A stretch of DNA of 64,000 bases, from the NCBI GenBank assembly GCA_017993235.1, contig JAGONC010000006.1, forward strand, positions 62,001-126,000, in the 5' to 3' direction. Numbering within the stretch: the first letter of the stretch is position 1; the number at the start of each line of letters is the position of its first letter. Under the pieces are notes generated by a model that worked only from the letters and a program-made list of their open reading frames with translations, was not told where the DNA came from and searched no databases. This document shows positions 1 to 8,157 of this stretch, piece by piece. This stretch comes from Lentimicrobiaceae bacterium. Lineage in GTDB: Bacteria; Bacteroidota; Bacteroidia; Bacteroidales; JAGONC01. The position numbers and the translations under genes were made by a program.

Positions 1-164
1 GTGCTGAGAAGGGCTGGAAAAATGTGCTGATAAAAAGGCCACCCATGGAAAGATCATGATCTATGAATGGATCGTCCAAAGTTTTGCAGGTTTAGCGTTT
101 GAGTGTTTGAGGCCGCAAAGATAATAATAAATCGAAGGTTGGCCACAAATTCTGCGGCAGGCTG
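1..164. other. Window edge without a supported gene
   Basis: Short open stretches run off the left edge on both strands (plus frame 3 ends at about 59; a minus-strand ATG lies at 57). None is long enough, or similar enough to a known family, to be called a gene. In flavobacteria gldE and gldD follow ssb, but nothing visible here supports that. Confidence 0.3.
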
Positions 165-223
165 CAGGTTGACCGGATCCTGGAAGCCTGATCCGAAGCA
201 GGATTCCTCTGCCGGTCAACCTG
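165..223. repeat. Large inverted repeat downstream of ssb
   Basis: A perfect 12-bp inverted repeat, CAGGTTGACCGG at 165-176 and CCGGTCAACCTG at 212-223, encloses a second, smaller inverted pair (ATCCTG at 177-182, CAGGAT at 199-204). The single-stranded form would be a long stem with one interior bulge. It lies 30 bases past the ssb stop on the minus strand, but no T-tract follows on either strand. It is therefore either an unusual terminator or RNA-stabilising hairpin, or a regulatory DNA element. Confidence 0.5.
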
Positions 224-252
224 TGTGTACCGGATGAGAGGTATGGGTGAGA

Positions 253-678
253 TCAGAAGGGGAGATCATTCCCCTCGTCGTTCACCAGTTCACCCCCGTT
301 GTTTGGAGCAGCGGTCTCTTCCGGGGTAACTGCGGACTCCTGTTCCCTTCTGGCACCCAGCATGATCATACTTGAACCCTCAATTTCTGTTGTGTACCGG
401 GTATTCCCATCCTTATCCTCCCATTTTCTGGTCCTGATCTTACCCTCCAGATAAATCTGGCTGCCTTTCCGGAGATACTTCTCAGCATTTTCGGCCAGCC
501 GCCTCCAAAGGACGATATTATGCCATTCCGTATGATCGGTCGGATTGCCATCTTTTCCTTTGAATGTCTCCGTTGTAGCCAGTGAAAAAGAGGCCTTTAC
601 CAGTCCGTTGTCCAGATGCCTCACCTCCGGATCTCTTCCTAAATTCCCGATCAAAATTACGCGATTGATTCCTGCCAT
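253..678 (-). CDS. ssb: Single-stranded DNA-binding protein
   Basis: Binds single-stranded DNA as a tetramer during replication, recombination and repair. The 141-residue product has the usual SSB plan. An OB-fold fills about residues 1-105, starting MAGINRVILIGNLGRDPE and containing the typical WHNIVLW segment. A short, Gly/Asn/Glu-rich linker leads to the acidic tip ending DLPF, the docking peptide for RecG, RecQ, exonuclease I and other partners. The ATG start is fixed by the conserved N-terminus and by a TAnnTTTG promoter element 39 bases upstream. It is followed on the same strand by the inverted repeat at 165-223. mutY lies 95 bases upstream on the same strand, a pairing common in Bacteroidota. 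Confidence 0.97.
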   Translation of the reverse strand: MAGINRVILIGNLGRDPEVRHLDNGLVKASFSLATTETFKGKDGNPTDHTEWHNIVLWRRLAENAEKYLRKGSQIYLEGKIRTRKWEDKDGNTRYTTEIEGSSMIMLGARREQESAVTPEETAAPNNGGELVNDEGNDLPF

Positions 679-716
679 AGTCCATTAATTTAATGAGTGA
701 ATACTGATGTTTATTA

Positions 717-724
717 CAAAGATA
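717..724 (-). promoter_or_regulatory. Promoter -7 element of ssb
   Basis: Reads TATCTTTG on the minus strand, an exact match to the Bacteroidota consensus TAnnTTTG, 39 bases before the ssb start codon. It suggests ssb is transcribed separately from mutY. Confidence 0.6.
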
Positions 725-772
725 AGAAATCCGGGGCTTCCCTGAACCACTCCGGGCTGCATCCGGGTATTC

Positions 773-1891
773 TTACTGGTTAATCCGGAAAGGTGGGAAT
801 TTGTTACCCATCAAATGCAGATTTTTTTCAAGAAATCGTGTGATCATCCTTGGTAAGGGGAAGTCATTCAACTGGTCAGGATGGACGAGGATCCAATTAT
901 CCTGGAAATGTATATCCGCTATGGTGTCAATACCCATGAGGAAATATTTGGCATAGAGATACTGATGGCTGAGGATATGAGGTGCTGCCCCGCTGATTTC
1001 GATGACCGGTGGCATCTTTTCCGGAATCCATTGTTTGAAGCCGGGGTGAGCTACCAATTCATCAAGGCTCATCAATGATCCGGGCTCAAGCGAGGGAAAA
1101 TCGAACATATTCATCCAGATATCCCGAGAGGTCCTTCGGTTAAGGATGATCGTACCGAATGGATTCCTTACGTTGATCACCAGATAGTTCAGGTAGCGTT
1201 TCCGGGGAGTTGCTTTGGTTGAGCCAGCAGGTAAACTGCCGACAAGATTTTGCCGATAGGCCATACAGTGACACTGTAATATACAGTGGCCGCAATCAGG
1301 ATTGCGTGGCTTGCAACAAAGGGCACCGAATTCCATGATTGCCTGGTTGAAGGTACCGGGTTCGGGGCCATCCACAAGATCCCTTGCTGCATCGTAGATC
1401 CCGGAGCGTCCCCGGGGTGAGTTGACCGGGAGGGTGATGGCCAGCAGGCGTGAAATGACGCGCCGCACATTTCCATCAACAACCGGGTAGGTTTTGCCGA
1501 ATGCAATGGAAAGGATGGCTGATGCCGTATAATCCCCTATCCCGGGAAGAGATGCCAGGGCTTTATAGGTATCCGGTATCCGGTTGTTGTACCGGGTATG
1601 GATGATCCGGGCAGCCTGCAGCAGATTGCGCGCTCGCGTATAGTATCCCAATCCCTGCCAGTGCCTGAGGATATCTTCTTCTCCTGCTTGTGCAAGAGAT
1701 TGAACATCAGGATAATGACTGATAAAATTCTGGTAATAATCCTGTCCCTGCCTGACCCTGGTTTGCTGCAGGATCACTTCCGATATCCATATGGAATAGG
1801 GATCGACGGTGCTGCGCCAGGGTAAGTCACGCTTGTTTTGGTCATACCAACCTTTCAGCAAATGGCGGATTTCCGGTTTACCTTTGATCAT
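773..1891 (-). CDS. mutY: A/G-specific adenine DNA glycosylase
   Basis: Removes adenine mispaired with 8-oxoguanine in base excision repair. In the 372 residues, the catalytic glutamate lies in the SEVILQQTRV segment (E38). The helix-hairpin-helix LPGIGDYTA spans 115-123 and the catalytic aspartate is D139 in VVDGNVRR. The four cysteines of the [4Fe-4S] cluster, C193, C200, C203 and C209, keep the C-x6-C-x2-C-x5-C spacing. The C-terminal third is the NUDIX-like domain that recognises 8-oxoG. Length is normal for the family. It is separated by 157 bases from the divergent HU gene. Confidence 0.96.
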   Translation of the reverse strand: MIKGKPEIRHLLKGWYDQNKRDLPWRSTVDPYSIWISEVILQQTRVRQGQDYYQNFISHYPDVQSLAQAGEEDILRHWQGLGYYTRARNLLQAARIIHTRYNNRIPDTYKALASLPGIGDYTASAILSIAFGKTYPVVDGNVRRVISRLLAITLPVNSPRGRSGIYDAARDLVDGPEPGTFNQAIMEFGALCCKPRNPDCGHCILQCHCMAYRQNLVGSLPAGSTKATPRKRYLNYLVINVRNPFGTIILNRRTSRDIWMNMFDFPSLEPGSLMSLDELVAHPGFKQWIPEKMPPVIEISGAAPHILSHQYLYAKYFLMGIDTIADIHFQDNWILVHPDQLNDFPLPRMITRFLEKNLHLMGNKFPPFRINQ

Positions 1892-1994
1892 TTCCTCTGT
1901 GGTTTTTCATTTCCAGACATCAGGTGCGATCCTGAATCCATGCAAAAAAAACATAAATTTGATTAGATAATTTCGATATAAACTAAAATAATTT

Positions 1995-2002
1995 TATATT
2001 TG
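1995..2002 (+). promoter_or_regulatory. Promoter -7 element of the HU gene
   Basis: TATATTTG matches TAnnTTTG exactly and sits 46 bases before the HU start in very AT-rich DNA. No clear -33 TTTG at standard spacing was found. Confidence 0.6.
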
Positions 2003-2048
2003 CAGCCCATTAAAAAATTTATTTTCAAAACATTAATACATTATTGTC

Positions 2049-2336
2049 ATGACAAAAGCAGAAATCGTTGCAGAAATCGCCAATAAGACTGGTATTGAAA
2101 AAGTAGCCGTACAAGCAACAGTTGAAGCATTCATGGAGGCTGTGAAGAATTCATTATCCACTGGAGAAAATGTTTACCTCAGGGGCTTTGGCAGTTTCAT
2201 CATTAAAAAACGCGCCAAAAAAACCGGAAGGAATATTTCCAAGAACACCACTATCATTATTCCGGCACATGACATCCCGGCTTTTAAACCTGCCAAGACA
2301 TTTGTAGGCCAGGTTAAGAAAAGTGTAAAGAAATAA
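2049..2336 (+). CDS. HU-family DNA-binding protein
   Basis: Small basic nucleoid protein (95 residues) that bends DNA as a dimer. It begins MTKAEIVAEIANKTG and has the family core GFGSFIIKKRAKKTGRN, with the proline-containing beta-arm following (IIIPAHDIPAFKP). The lysine-rich end (VGQVKKSVKK) is typical of Bacteroidota HU. It is followed 20 bases later by the tiny ribosomal protein gene and then by RNase G, so the three may be co-transcribed from the promoter at 1995. It could be an IHF-like subunit; the sequence does not separate these names. Confidence 0.95.
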   Translation: MTKAEIVAEIANKTGIEKVAVQATVEAFMEAVKNSLSTGENVYLRGFGSFIIKKRAKKTGRNISKNTTIIIPAHDIPAFKPAKTFVGQVKKSVKK

Positions 2337-2356
2337 CAGACTAAATTTATTAAACG

Positions 2357-2446
2357 ATGCCTAGCGGTAAAAAGAGAAAACGCCACAAGATGGCTACGCA
2401 CAAGCGTAAGAAAAGATTGAGGAAAAACAGGCATAAGAAGAGATAG
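2357..2446 (+). CDS. Tiny basic ribosomal protein, COX24/AURKAIP1 (mS38-like)
   Basis: A 29-codon gene that is easily missed: MPSGKKRKRHKMATHKRK, then KRLRKNRHKKR and TAG. Twenty residues are Lys, Arg or His. The sequence matches the short Bacteroidota proteins annotated as AURKAIP1/COX24-domain proteins, relatives of mitochondrial small-subunit protein mS38. By that relationship it should bind rRNA in the small ribosomal subunit; this is family knowledge, not something the sequence proves. It starts 20 bases after HU and is followed by the stem-loop at 2462-2498. No SD sequence precedes the ATG. Confidence 0.85.
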   Translation: MPSGKKRKRHKMATHKRKKRLRKNRHKKR

Positions 2447-2461
2447 CTTTACTTTTCACTG

Positions 2462-2498
2462 ATGCACTCCCTGTTGGATTTAGGAACAGAGAGTGCAT
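2462..2498 (+). terminator. Long hairpin between the tiny ribosomal gene and RNase G
   Basis: ATGCACTCCCTGTT at 2462-2475 pairs with AACAGAGAGTGCAT at 2485-2498 with one mismatch in 14 and a 9-base loop. There is no T-run, so it is either a weak terminator or an mRNA processing or stability element. It might be a target of the RNase G encoded just downstream. Confidence 0.45.
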
Positions 2499-2585
2499 TC
2501 CATCATTCCGTCTTGCAGGTTCAACCTGGCAGAGTCATGGTCAGGGGTTTATCAGCCTGGATGTCACATAATTAAAATATTCGAA

Positions 2586-4136
2586 GTGACAAAGGAGCTC
2601 ATCATTGATTCCAAGCCTAAAGAAGTCGAGATCGCACTCTTTGAGGATAAACTGCTTGTTGAACTTAACAAGGAAAAGACCAATAACGATTTCGCAGTGG
2701 GGGATATTTATCTTGGCAAGGTTAGAAAGATCATGCCAGGTCTTAACGCTGCATTTGTGAATGTCGGTCACGAAAAGGACGCTTTCCTGCATTATCTTGA
2801 CCTGGGATCTCACATCCGGTCATTGAATAAATATACCCGTCTTGCCATGGGTGGCAAAACGGGTCAGATCACGCTCGATAATTTTGAGCTGGAGCCTGAA
2901 ATTGATAAGACCGGCAGGATTTCCGATATCCTTACGCTGAATCAGCAGGTCATGGTCCAGATTGCCAAGGAACCCATCTCAACCAAAGGACCACGGATCA
3001 CCTCGGAGATCTCATTTGCCGGAAGGTACCTGGTCATGATGCCCTTTTCCAATAAGGTCTCCATTTCACAGAAAATCAAAAGCCAGGAGGAGCGCAACAG
3101 GCTTAAACGGCTCATCACCAGCATTAAGCCCAATAATGTGGGCATCATTGTCAGGACCGTGGCCGAAAACAAAAAAGTTGCCGACCTGGATGCAGAAGTG
3201 AAGAGCCTGATGGGCAAGTGGGAATCTGCCCTCAAAAAACTCCCTGCTGCCAAAGCCCCCAAACGCATACTGAGTGAACTCGACCGGACATCCGTCATCC
3301 TGAGGGATCTGCTCAACGATACCTTTAATAATATTCATGTCAACGATCCGGTTTTATTTGATGAAATCAAGAATTACCTGATGCGGATTGCCCCTAATAA
3401 AGTCGATATCCTCAGGCTTTATAAAGGGAAAATTCCCATCTTCGAAAATTTTGGTGTCGATAAGCAAATCAAGGGATCCTTTGGTAAAGTCGTCAGCATC
3501 AAGAGTGGTGCCTACCTGATCATCGAGCACACCGAAGCCATGCATGTGATCGACGTGAACAGCGGTCACCGGATCCGATCGGATAACACCCAGGAATCCA
3601 ATGCTTTGGAAGTCAATCTGGAAGCAGCTACCGAAGTAGCACGTCAGTTACGCCTTCGCGATATGGGGGGGATCATTGTGGTTGATTTCATTGATCTACG
3701 TGATGCAGGCAACCGAAAAATGCTCTTTCAAAAATTCAAGGAAGAGATGGCAAAGGATAATGCCAAACATACCATCCTTCCACCCAGCAAGTTCGGACTG
3801 ATCCAGATCACCCGCCAGCGCGTCAGACCTGAAATGAACGTAGAGATCCTGGAAAAATGTCCCGCATGTGACGGAACCGGAAAAATCAAACCCAGCATCA
3901 TCCTGATCGACGAAATCGAAAATAACATCCGATATCTTTTGCAGGACCAGAATGAACCCTACCTGAAGATAACCGTTCACCCGTTCATCTATGCTTACCT
4001 GAAAAAAGGCTTTTTCTTCACCCAGCTAAGGTGGTTCAGGAAATTCAAAAAATGGATCCCCATCCGCTCTGCCGCATCCTATCATCTGCTGGAGTATCAC
4101 TTCTTTAATAAAAATAACGACGAAATAAAGACATAG
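2586..4136 (+). CDS. rng: Ribonuclease G (RNase E/G family)
   Basis: Endoribonuclease for rRNA 5'-end maturation and mRNA decay. The open frame extends upstream to 2493, but family homology begins at VTKELIIDS. The GTG at 2586 is therefore taken as the start, giving 516 residues; the upstream extension would read through a hairpin. An S1-like RNA-binding region lies near residues 35-130 (DIYLGKVRKIMPGLNAAF). The catalytic aspartates fall in VIDVNSG (about 322) and VVDFIDL (about 366). CPACDGTG (about 425) is the zinc-link CxxC. It ends two bases before trpS. Confidence 0.94.
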   Translation: MTKELIIDSKPKEVEIALFEDKLLVELNKEKTNNDFAVGDIYLGKVRKIMPGLNAAFVNVGHEKDAFLHYLDLGSHIRSLNKYTRLAMGGKTGQITLDNFELEPEIDKTGRISDILTLNQQVMVQIAKEPISTKGPRITSEISFAGRYLVMMPFSNKVSISQKIKSQEERNRLKRLITSIKPNNVGIIVRTVAENKKVADLDAEVKSLMGKWESALKKLPAAKAPKRILSELDRTSVILRDLLNDTFNNIHVNDPVLFDEIKNYLMRIAPNKVDILRLYKGKIPIFENFGVDKQIKGSFGKVVSIKSGAYLIIEHTEAMHVIDVNSGHRIRSDNTQESNALEVNLEAATEVARQLRLRDMGGIIVVDFIDLRDAGNRKMLFQKFKEEMAKDNAKHTILPPSKFGLIQITRQRVRPEMNVEILEKCPACDGTGKIKPSIILIDEIENNIRYLLQDQNEPYLKITVHPFIYAYLKKGFFFTQLRWFRKFKKWIPIRSAASYHLLEYHFFNKNNDEIKT

Positions 4137-4138
4137 CC

Positions 4139-5134
4139 ATGGACATCGTTGTCAGCGGTATACGGCCCACAGGTAATCTGCACCTGGGAAATTACTTCGG
4201 GGCGATCCGGAATTTTGTCAGAATGCAGGAAGAAAGTACATGCTATTTCTTTATTGCTGACTATCATTCGCTCACCACGCACCCCACTCCCCAGGACCTG
4301 CACGGTACGGTAAAACAGGTTCTTGTGGAATACCTTGCTTCCGGCCTTGATCCCGAAAAAGCCACACTTTATATCCAAAGCGACATCCCTGAAGTCACCG
4401 AGCTGTACCTGCTTCTCAACATGAATGCCTATGTGGGAGAACTGGAGCGCTGCACTTCCTTCAAGGAAAAAATACGCAAACAGCCGGATAATATCAATGC
4501 GGGATTGCTCACCTATCCTACCCTCATGGCGGCGGATGTGATCATCCATAAAGCGGTCAAGGTTCCGGTGGGGAAAGACCAGGAGCAAAACCTGGAGATG
4601 ATGCGGACCTTTGCACGCCGGTTCAACAGAATGTACAACGTGGATTTCTTTCCCATCCCGGTAGCTTATAATTTTGGTAACACCCTGGTCAAGATACCGG
4701 GCCTGGACGGAACCGGTAAGATGGGCAAGTCGGAAGGAGAAGGTAATGCGATTTTCCTTGCTGATGATGAAAAAACCATCCGTAATAAAATCATGAAAGC
4801 GGTGACCGATGCCGGACCCACACAGATCAACCAGGTGAAGCCGGAGCCTATCGAAAATCTGTTCTCCCTGATGAAAGTAGTTTCGGATCCGGAAACCGTG
4901 CGCTTCTTTGATGAACAGTACAACACCTGCACGATCCGCTACGGGGAAATGAAAAAACAGCTGGCTGATGACATGGTCAGCTTCATTGCACCCTTTCATC
5001 AGCGAATCCTTGAACTCTCCGGCAACGAAGCCTACCTGCACCAGGTGGTCACACGGGGAACTGAGAAAGCCCGCGCAAGCGCTTCAAAAACGATCAAAGA
5101 AGTCAGGGAGATCATCGGGTTCAGGCATTTCTGA
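4139..5134 (+). CDS. trpS: Tryptophanyl-tRNA synthetase
   Basis: Class I aminoacyl-tRNA synthetase that charges tRNA-Trp. The 331 residues start MDIVVSGIRPTGNLHLGNY, where GNLHLGN is the HIGH-type ATP-binding motif. GKMGKSEGEG near residue 194 is the KMSKS loop. Length and motif order are those of the compact bacterial enzyme. It lies two bases after rng, so translation of the two is probably coupled. The phased 10-bp repeat array begins four bases after its stop codon. Confidence 0.97.
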   Translation: MDIVVSGIRPTGNLHLGNYFGAIRNFVRMQEESTCYFFIADYHSLTTHPTPQDLHGTVKQVLVEYLASGLDPEKATLYIQSDIPEVTELYLLLNMNAYVGELERCTSFKEKIRKQPDNINAGLLTYPTLMAADVIIHKAVKVPVGKDQEQNLEMMRTFARRFNRMYNVDFFPIPVAYNFGNTLVKIPGLDGTGKMGKSEGEGNAIFLADDEKTIRNKIMKAVTDAGPTQINQVKPEPIENLFSLMKVVSDPETVRFFDEQYNTCTIRYGEMKKQLADDMVSFIAPFHQRILELSGNEAYLHQVVTRGTEKARASASKTIKEVREIIGFRHF

Positions 5135-5138
5135 GATG

Positions 5139-5278
5139 ATGGTTATTCATGGTTATTCATGGTCATTTATAGTCATTCATGGTTATATGTGGTTATTCAT
5201 GGTTATCGGTGGTTATTCATGGTTACTTATAGTTATTCGTAGTTGTTCGTGGTTATTTTAGGTGATTCGTTGTGATTT
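5139..5278. repeat. Tandem array of 14 exactly phased 10-bp units, consensus ATGGTTATTC
   Basis: From 5139 every tenth base starts a new copy of a degenerate decamer. The first two copies are ATGGTTATTC, and later ones include ATAGTCATTC, GTGGTTATTC and ATAGTTATTC. No insertion or deletion breaks the register over 14 units. Divergence increases toward the 3' end. The array fills the gap between trpS and hflX. A second locus of the same family is at 56742-56830. It has no spacers, so it is not a CRISPR array. Confidence 0.9.
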
Positions 5279-5302
5279 GCAGAAATTTGCTACTACCCTG
5301 AT

Positions 5303-6490
5303 ATGAAATCATTGAACCAGGAAAATAAAGAATCTGCCGTTATTGTAGGCCTTATTACGCAGCACCAGGATGAGGAGCGGCTGAAGGAATACCTGGATGA
5401 ACTTTCTTTTCTGATTGACACAGCCGGCGGAACCACGGTAAAACGATTTACCCAGAAATTGAATTTTCCGGATACCCGTACGTTTGTTGGCCAGGGAAAA
5501 CTCCTTGAGATCGTAGATTACGTAAAAGAATATACGATCGATATGGTCGTATTTGATGATGAATTGTCCGCATCGCAGATCCGTAATCTTCAGAAAGCAC
5601 TCGGGTGCAAGATCCTCGACCGCAGCAACCTCATCCTGGATATCTTTGCCAACCGTGCCCGGACGGCACATGCAAAGACCCAGGTGGAACTGGCTCAGTA
5701 TGAGTACCTGTTACCACGTTTGACCGGTATGTGGACACACCTGGAACGTCAACGAGGTGGCATTGGCCTGAGGGGACCCGGAGAAAGGGAAATTGAGACC
5801 GACCGGCGAATCATCCGCGACCGGATCGCATTGCTGAAAGAGAAATTAGCCCGCATCGACCGGCAAAAAATCACACAGCGGAAAAGCCGTGAAAGCCTGG
5901 TCAGGGTTGCACTGGTCGGCTATACCAATGTGGGGAAATCCACTCTGATGAACCTGATCAGCAAATCAAACATTTTTGCCGAGAATAAACTGTTCGCCAC
6001 CCTCGACACGACCGTTCGAAAAGTGGTCATCCATAACCTTCCCTTTTTGATCAGTGATACCGTGGGATTTATCCGTAAACTTCCCCATGATCTGATCGAG
6101 TCGTTCAAAAGCACTCTCGATGAGGTCAGGGAGGCAGACCTGTTGCTTCATATCGTGGACATTTCCCATCCTGATTTTGAAGAGCAAATGAATATCGTGA
6201 AACAGACGCTCATCGAGATCAGGGCATCTGATAAGCCAACCATCATCGTATTCAATAAAACAGATATCTACACCTTCCTTGAAAAAGATCCCGATGACCT
6301 TTCGCCCGTAACGTCACGCAATTACACACTCGAGGAGATGAAAAATACCTGGATGGCAAAGAATAACCTTCCCTGCGTTTTCATTTCTGCTAAGACCCGT
6401 CATAATCTTGACGAACTAAAGAATCTTCTGTATGAGGAAGTCCGAAAAATACACGTCCGGCGCTACCCTTATAACCATTTTCTTTTTTAA
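5303..6490 (+). CDS. hflX: GTPase HflX
   Basis: Ribosome-associated GTPase that splits stalled or stressed ribosomes. The 395 residues show the N-terminal HflX domain including VGQGKL and the Gly-rich GGIGLRGPGE linker. A coiled-coil follows, then the G domain: P-loop GYTNVGKST near residue 206, G3 DTVGF, and G4 NKTD near 320. It is the first gene after the decamer repeat array and is followed 26 bases later by lnt. No TAnnTTTG element is visible directly upstream, so it may depend on read-through from the rng-trpS unit or on a promoter in the repeat. Confidence 0.96.
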   Translation: MKSLNQENKESAVIVGLITQHQDEERLKEYLDELSFLIDTAGGTTVKRFTQKLNFPDTRTFVGQGKLLEIVDYVKEYTIDMVVFDDELSASQIRNLQKALGCKILDRSNLILDIFANRARTAHAKTQVELAQYEYLLPRLTGMWTHLERQRGGIGLRGPGEREIETDRRIIRDRIALLKEKLARIDRQKITQRKSRESLVRVALVGYTNVGKSTLMNLISKSNIFAENKLFATLDTTVRKVVIHNLPFLISDTVGFIRKLPHDLIESFKSTLDEVREADLLLHIVDISHPDFEEQMNIVKQTLIEIRASDKPTIIVFNKTDIYTFLEKDPDDLSPVTSRNYTLEEMKNTWMAKNNLPCVFISAKTRHNLDELKNLLYEEVRKIHVRRYPYNHFLF

Positions 6491-6516
6491 TTTCGTTGTA
6501 CCTTCGATCGGAAGAA

Positions 6517-8157
6517 ATGAAAAAATACCAGCTTGTTCTTCTGTCGGTTTTATCCGGTGTGCTGCTGAGCCTGGCCTGGCCTGCCAGAGGATTTCCGCTT
6601 TTGTTGATGGCAGCATGGATACCGGTGTTATGGGTGGAGGATCATATCCTTGACCGGCAGAGAAAAGGGGACCTCCACAATGGCACATTATTTTTCACGA
6701 CCTATCCCTGCTTTTTCATCTGGAATCTTCTGACCACCTGGTGGATCTATAATTCCACCGGGATTGGAGCGGCCCTGGCCATTTTATTGAATGCCTTCTT
6801 CATGACCCTGGTATTCCTGCTATTTCACCTGACAAGAAAAGCGTTCACCAATGTCCTGCCAGGATACCTGAGCCTTGTGGTCTACTGGATCACGTTCGAA
6901 AATATTCACAACCACTGGGAGATCTCCTGGCCATGGCTCCACCTGGGCAATGGTTTTGCAGCTTATCCGAAATGGATCCAGTGGTATGAATTTACCGGAA
7001 TTTTCGGAGGCACGCTATGGATCCTGGTATCCAACATCCTGTTGTTTCTCGTGTTCAAAGAACTGTACACGGCACGTAGATTCATTGTACCGGCCCAGGT
7101 CAAGGCCATCTTTGTGCTTGTCTGGATAGTCACTCCCATACTGATTTCGGTCTGGATGTACAAACACTACCAGGAGAAATCCGATCCCGTGGATGTGGTG
7201 ATCGTACAGCCCAACCTGGATCCGTATACCGAACAGTATGGACTGGGAGTTGATTCCGTGCTGAAACGAACACTGGCACTCTCGGATGCCATTGCCGACA
7301 ATGCTACCGACTTTGTTGTCTGCCCTGAATCAGCACTGCAGGAACATCCTCTCTTCGAAAGCGAATTTACCCGTTCAAAAAGCTACCGTTACCTCGCTGC
7401 GTACGTCAGGGAACATCCTGAGCGGTTCCTGATGATCGGTGCGTCCACATATAAAATGTTTGAACCGGGCGAACCACTGACCCATACGGCCAGGCAATTC
7501 GGGGATTCGGACCGGTATTATGATGCCTTTAATACGGCAATCCTGATGCAACCGGATATGAATTACCAATTATACCATAAGTCCAAACTGACGCCTGGGG
7601 TTGAGATCATGCCCTATGCGAAATACCTCCGATTCATTGAGGGTCTCGCCATCAACCTTGGGGGAACCGTGGGCAGCCTTGGGACAGATAAAGAAAGAAG
7701 GCCCTATGATATCCCATTGAAAAATCTCAGGATTGCTCCGGTGATCTGCTATGAATCGGCCTATGGAGAGTTCTGTTCTCGATATGTAAGAAATGGTGCG
7801 CGCCTGATCTTCGTGATCACCAACGACGGCTGGTGGGGAAAGACACCGGGACACCGGCAGCATCTGACCTTTTCATCGCTCCGTGCGATCGAGACCCGCC
7901 GCAGCATTGCCCGCTCAGCCAACACAGGGATATCTGCCTTCATCAACCAGCGTGGCGATGTGCAGCAGGCCACCCCTTACTGGATCGAAACAGCCATCCG
8001 GCAGGAGATCAATGCAAACAACGAAATTACCTTTTATGTCAGGTATGGTGACTATCTTGCACGGATAGCTGTCTATATCAGTGTCCTGCTTCTGCTGATC
8101 ACCCTGACCGTAAAACTCATCAAACGCACAGGCAACATTAAACAGCCACTTACATGA
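6517..8157 (+). CDS. lnt: Apolipoprotein N-acyltransferase
   Basis: Inner-membrane enzyme that adds the third acyl chain to lipoproteins. The open frame starts at a TTG (6496), but MKKYQLVLLSVLSG at 6517 gives a normal N-terminus and 546 residues. Several membrane segments fill residues 1-215. The periplasmic nitrilase domain follows, with catalytic Glu in CPES (about 271), Lys in HKSK (about 357) and Cys in VICYES (about 411), the E-K-C triad. A final membrane helix lies near 520. It overlaps the next gene by four bases (ATGA). The many lipoproteins in this window are its expected substrates. Confidence 0.95.
   Translation: MKKYQLVLLSVLSGVLLSLAWPARGFPLLLMAAWIPVLWVEDHILDRQRKGDLHNGTLFFTTYPCFFIWNLLTTWWIYNSTGIGAALAILLNAFFMTLVFLLFHLTRKAFTNVLPGYLSLVVYWITFENIHNHWEISWPWLHLGNGFAAYPKWIQWYEFTGIFGGTLWILVSNILLFLVFKELYTARRFIVPAQVKAIFVLVWIVTPILISVWMYKHYQEKSDPVDVVIVQPNLDPYTEQYGLGVDSVLKRTLALSDAIADNATDFVVCPESALQEHPLFESEFTRSKSYRYLAAYVREHPERFLMIGASTYKMFEPGEPLTHTARQFGDSDRYYDAFNTAILMQPDMNYQLYHKSKLTPGVEIMPYAKYLRFIEGLAINLGGTVGSLGTDKERRPYDIPLKNLRIAPVICYESAYGEFCSRYVRNGARLIFVITNDGWWGKTPGHRQHLTFSSLRAIETRRSIARSANTGISAFINQRGDVQQATPYWIETAIRQEINANNEITFYVRYGDYLARIAVYISVLLLLITLTVKLIKRTGNIKQPLT

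Noticed and set aside
1..59. Partial gene at the left edge
   Set aside because: Short frames exist on both strands, but they hold fewer than 40 codons and no recognisable motif.
2493..2585. N-terminal extension of RNase G
   Set aside because: It would begin inside a hairpin, has no family similarity, and the GTG at 2586 gives the conserved start VTKELIID.
4097..5041. 314-codon open frame on the minus strand
   Set aside because: It lies antisense inside trpS, which has complete synthetase motifs; the frame is a by-product of its codon pattern.
4968..5261. 97-codon open frame entering the decamer array
   Set aside because: Its second half is only the translation of the repeat (VIHGYSW-type words) and its first half is trpS in another frame.
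5139..5278. CRISPR array
   Set aside because: Units are contiguous 10-mers without spacers, and no cas gene is present.
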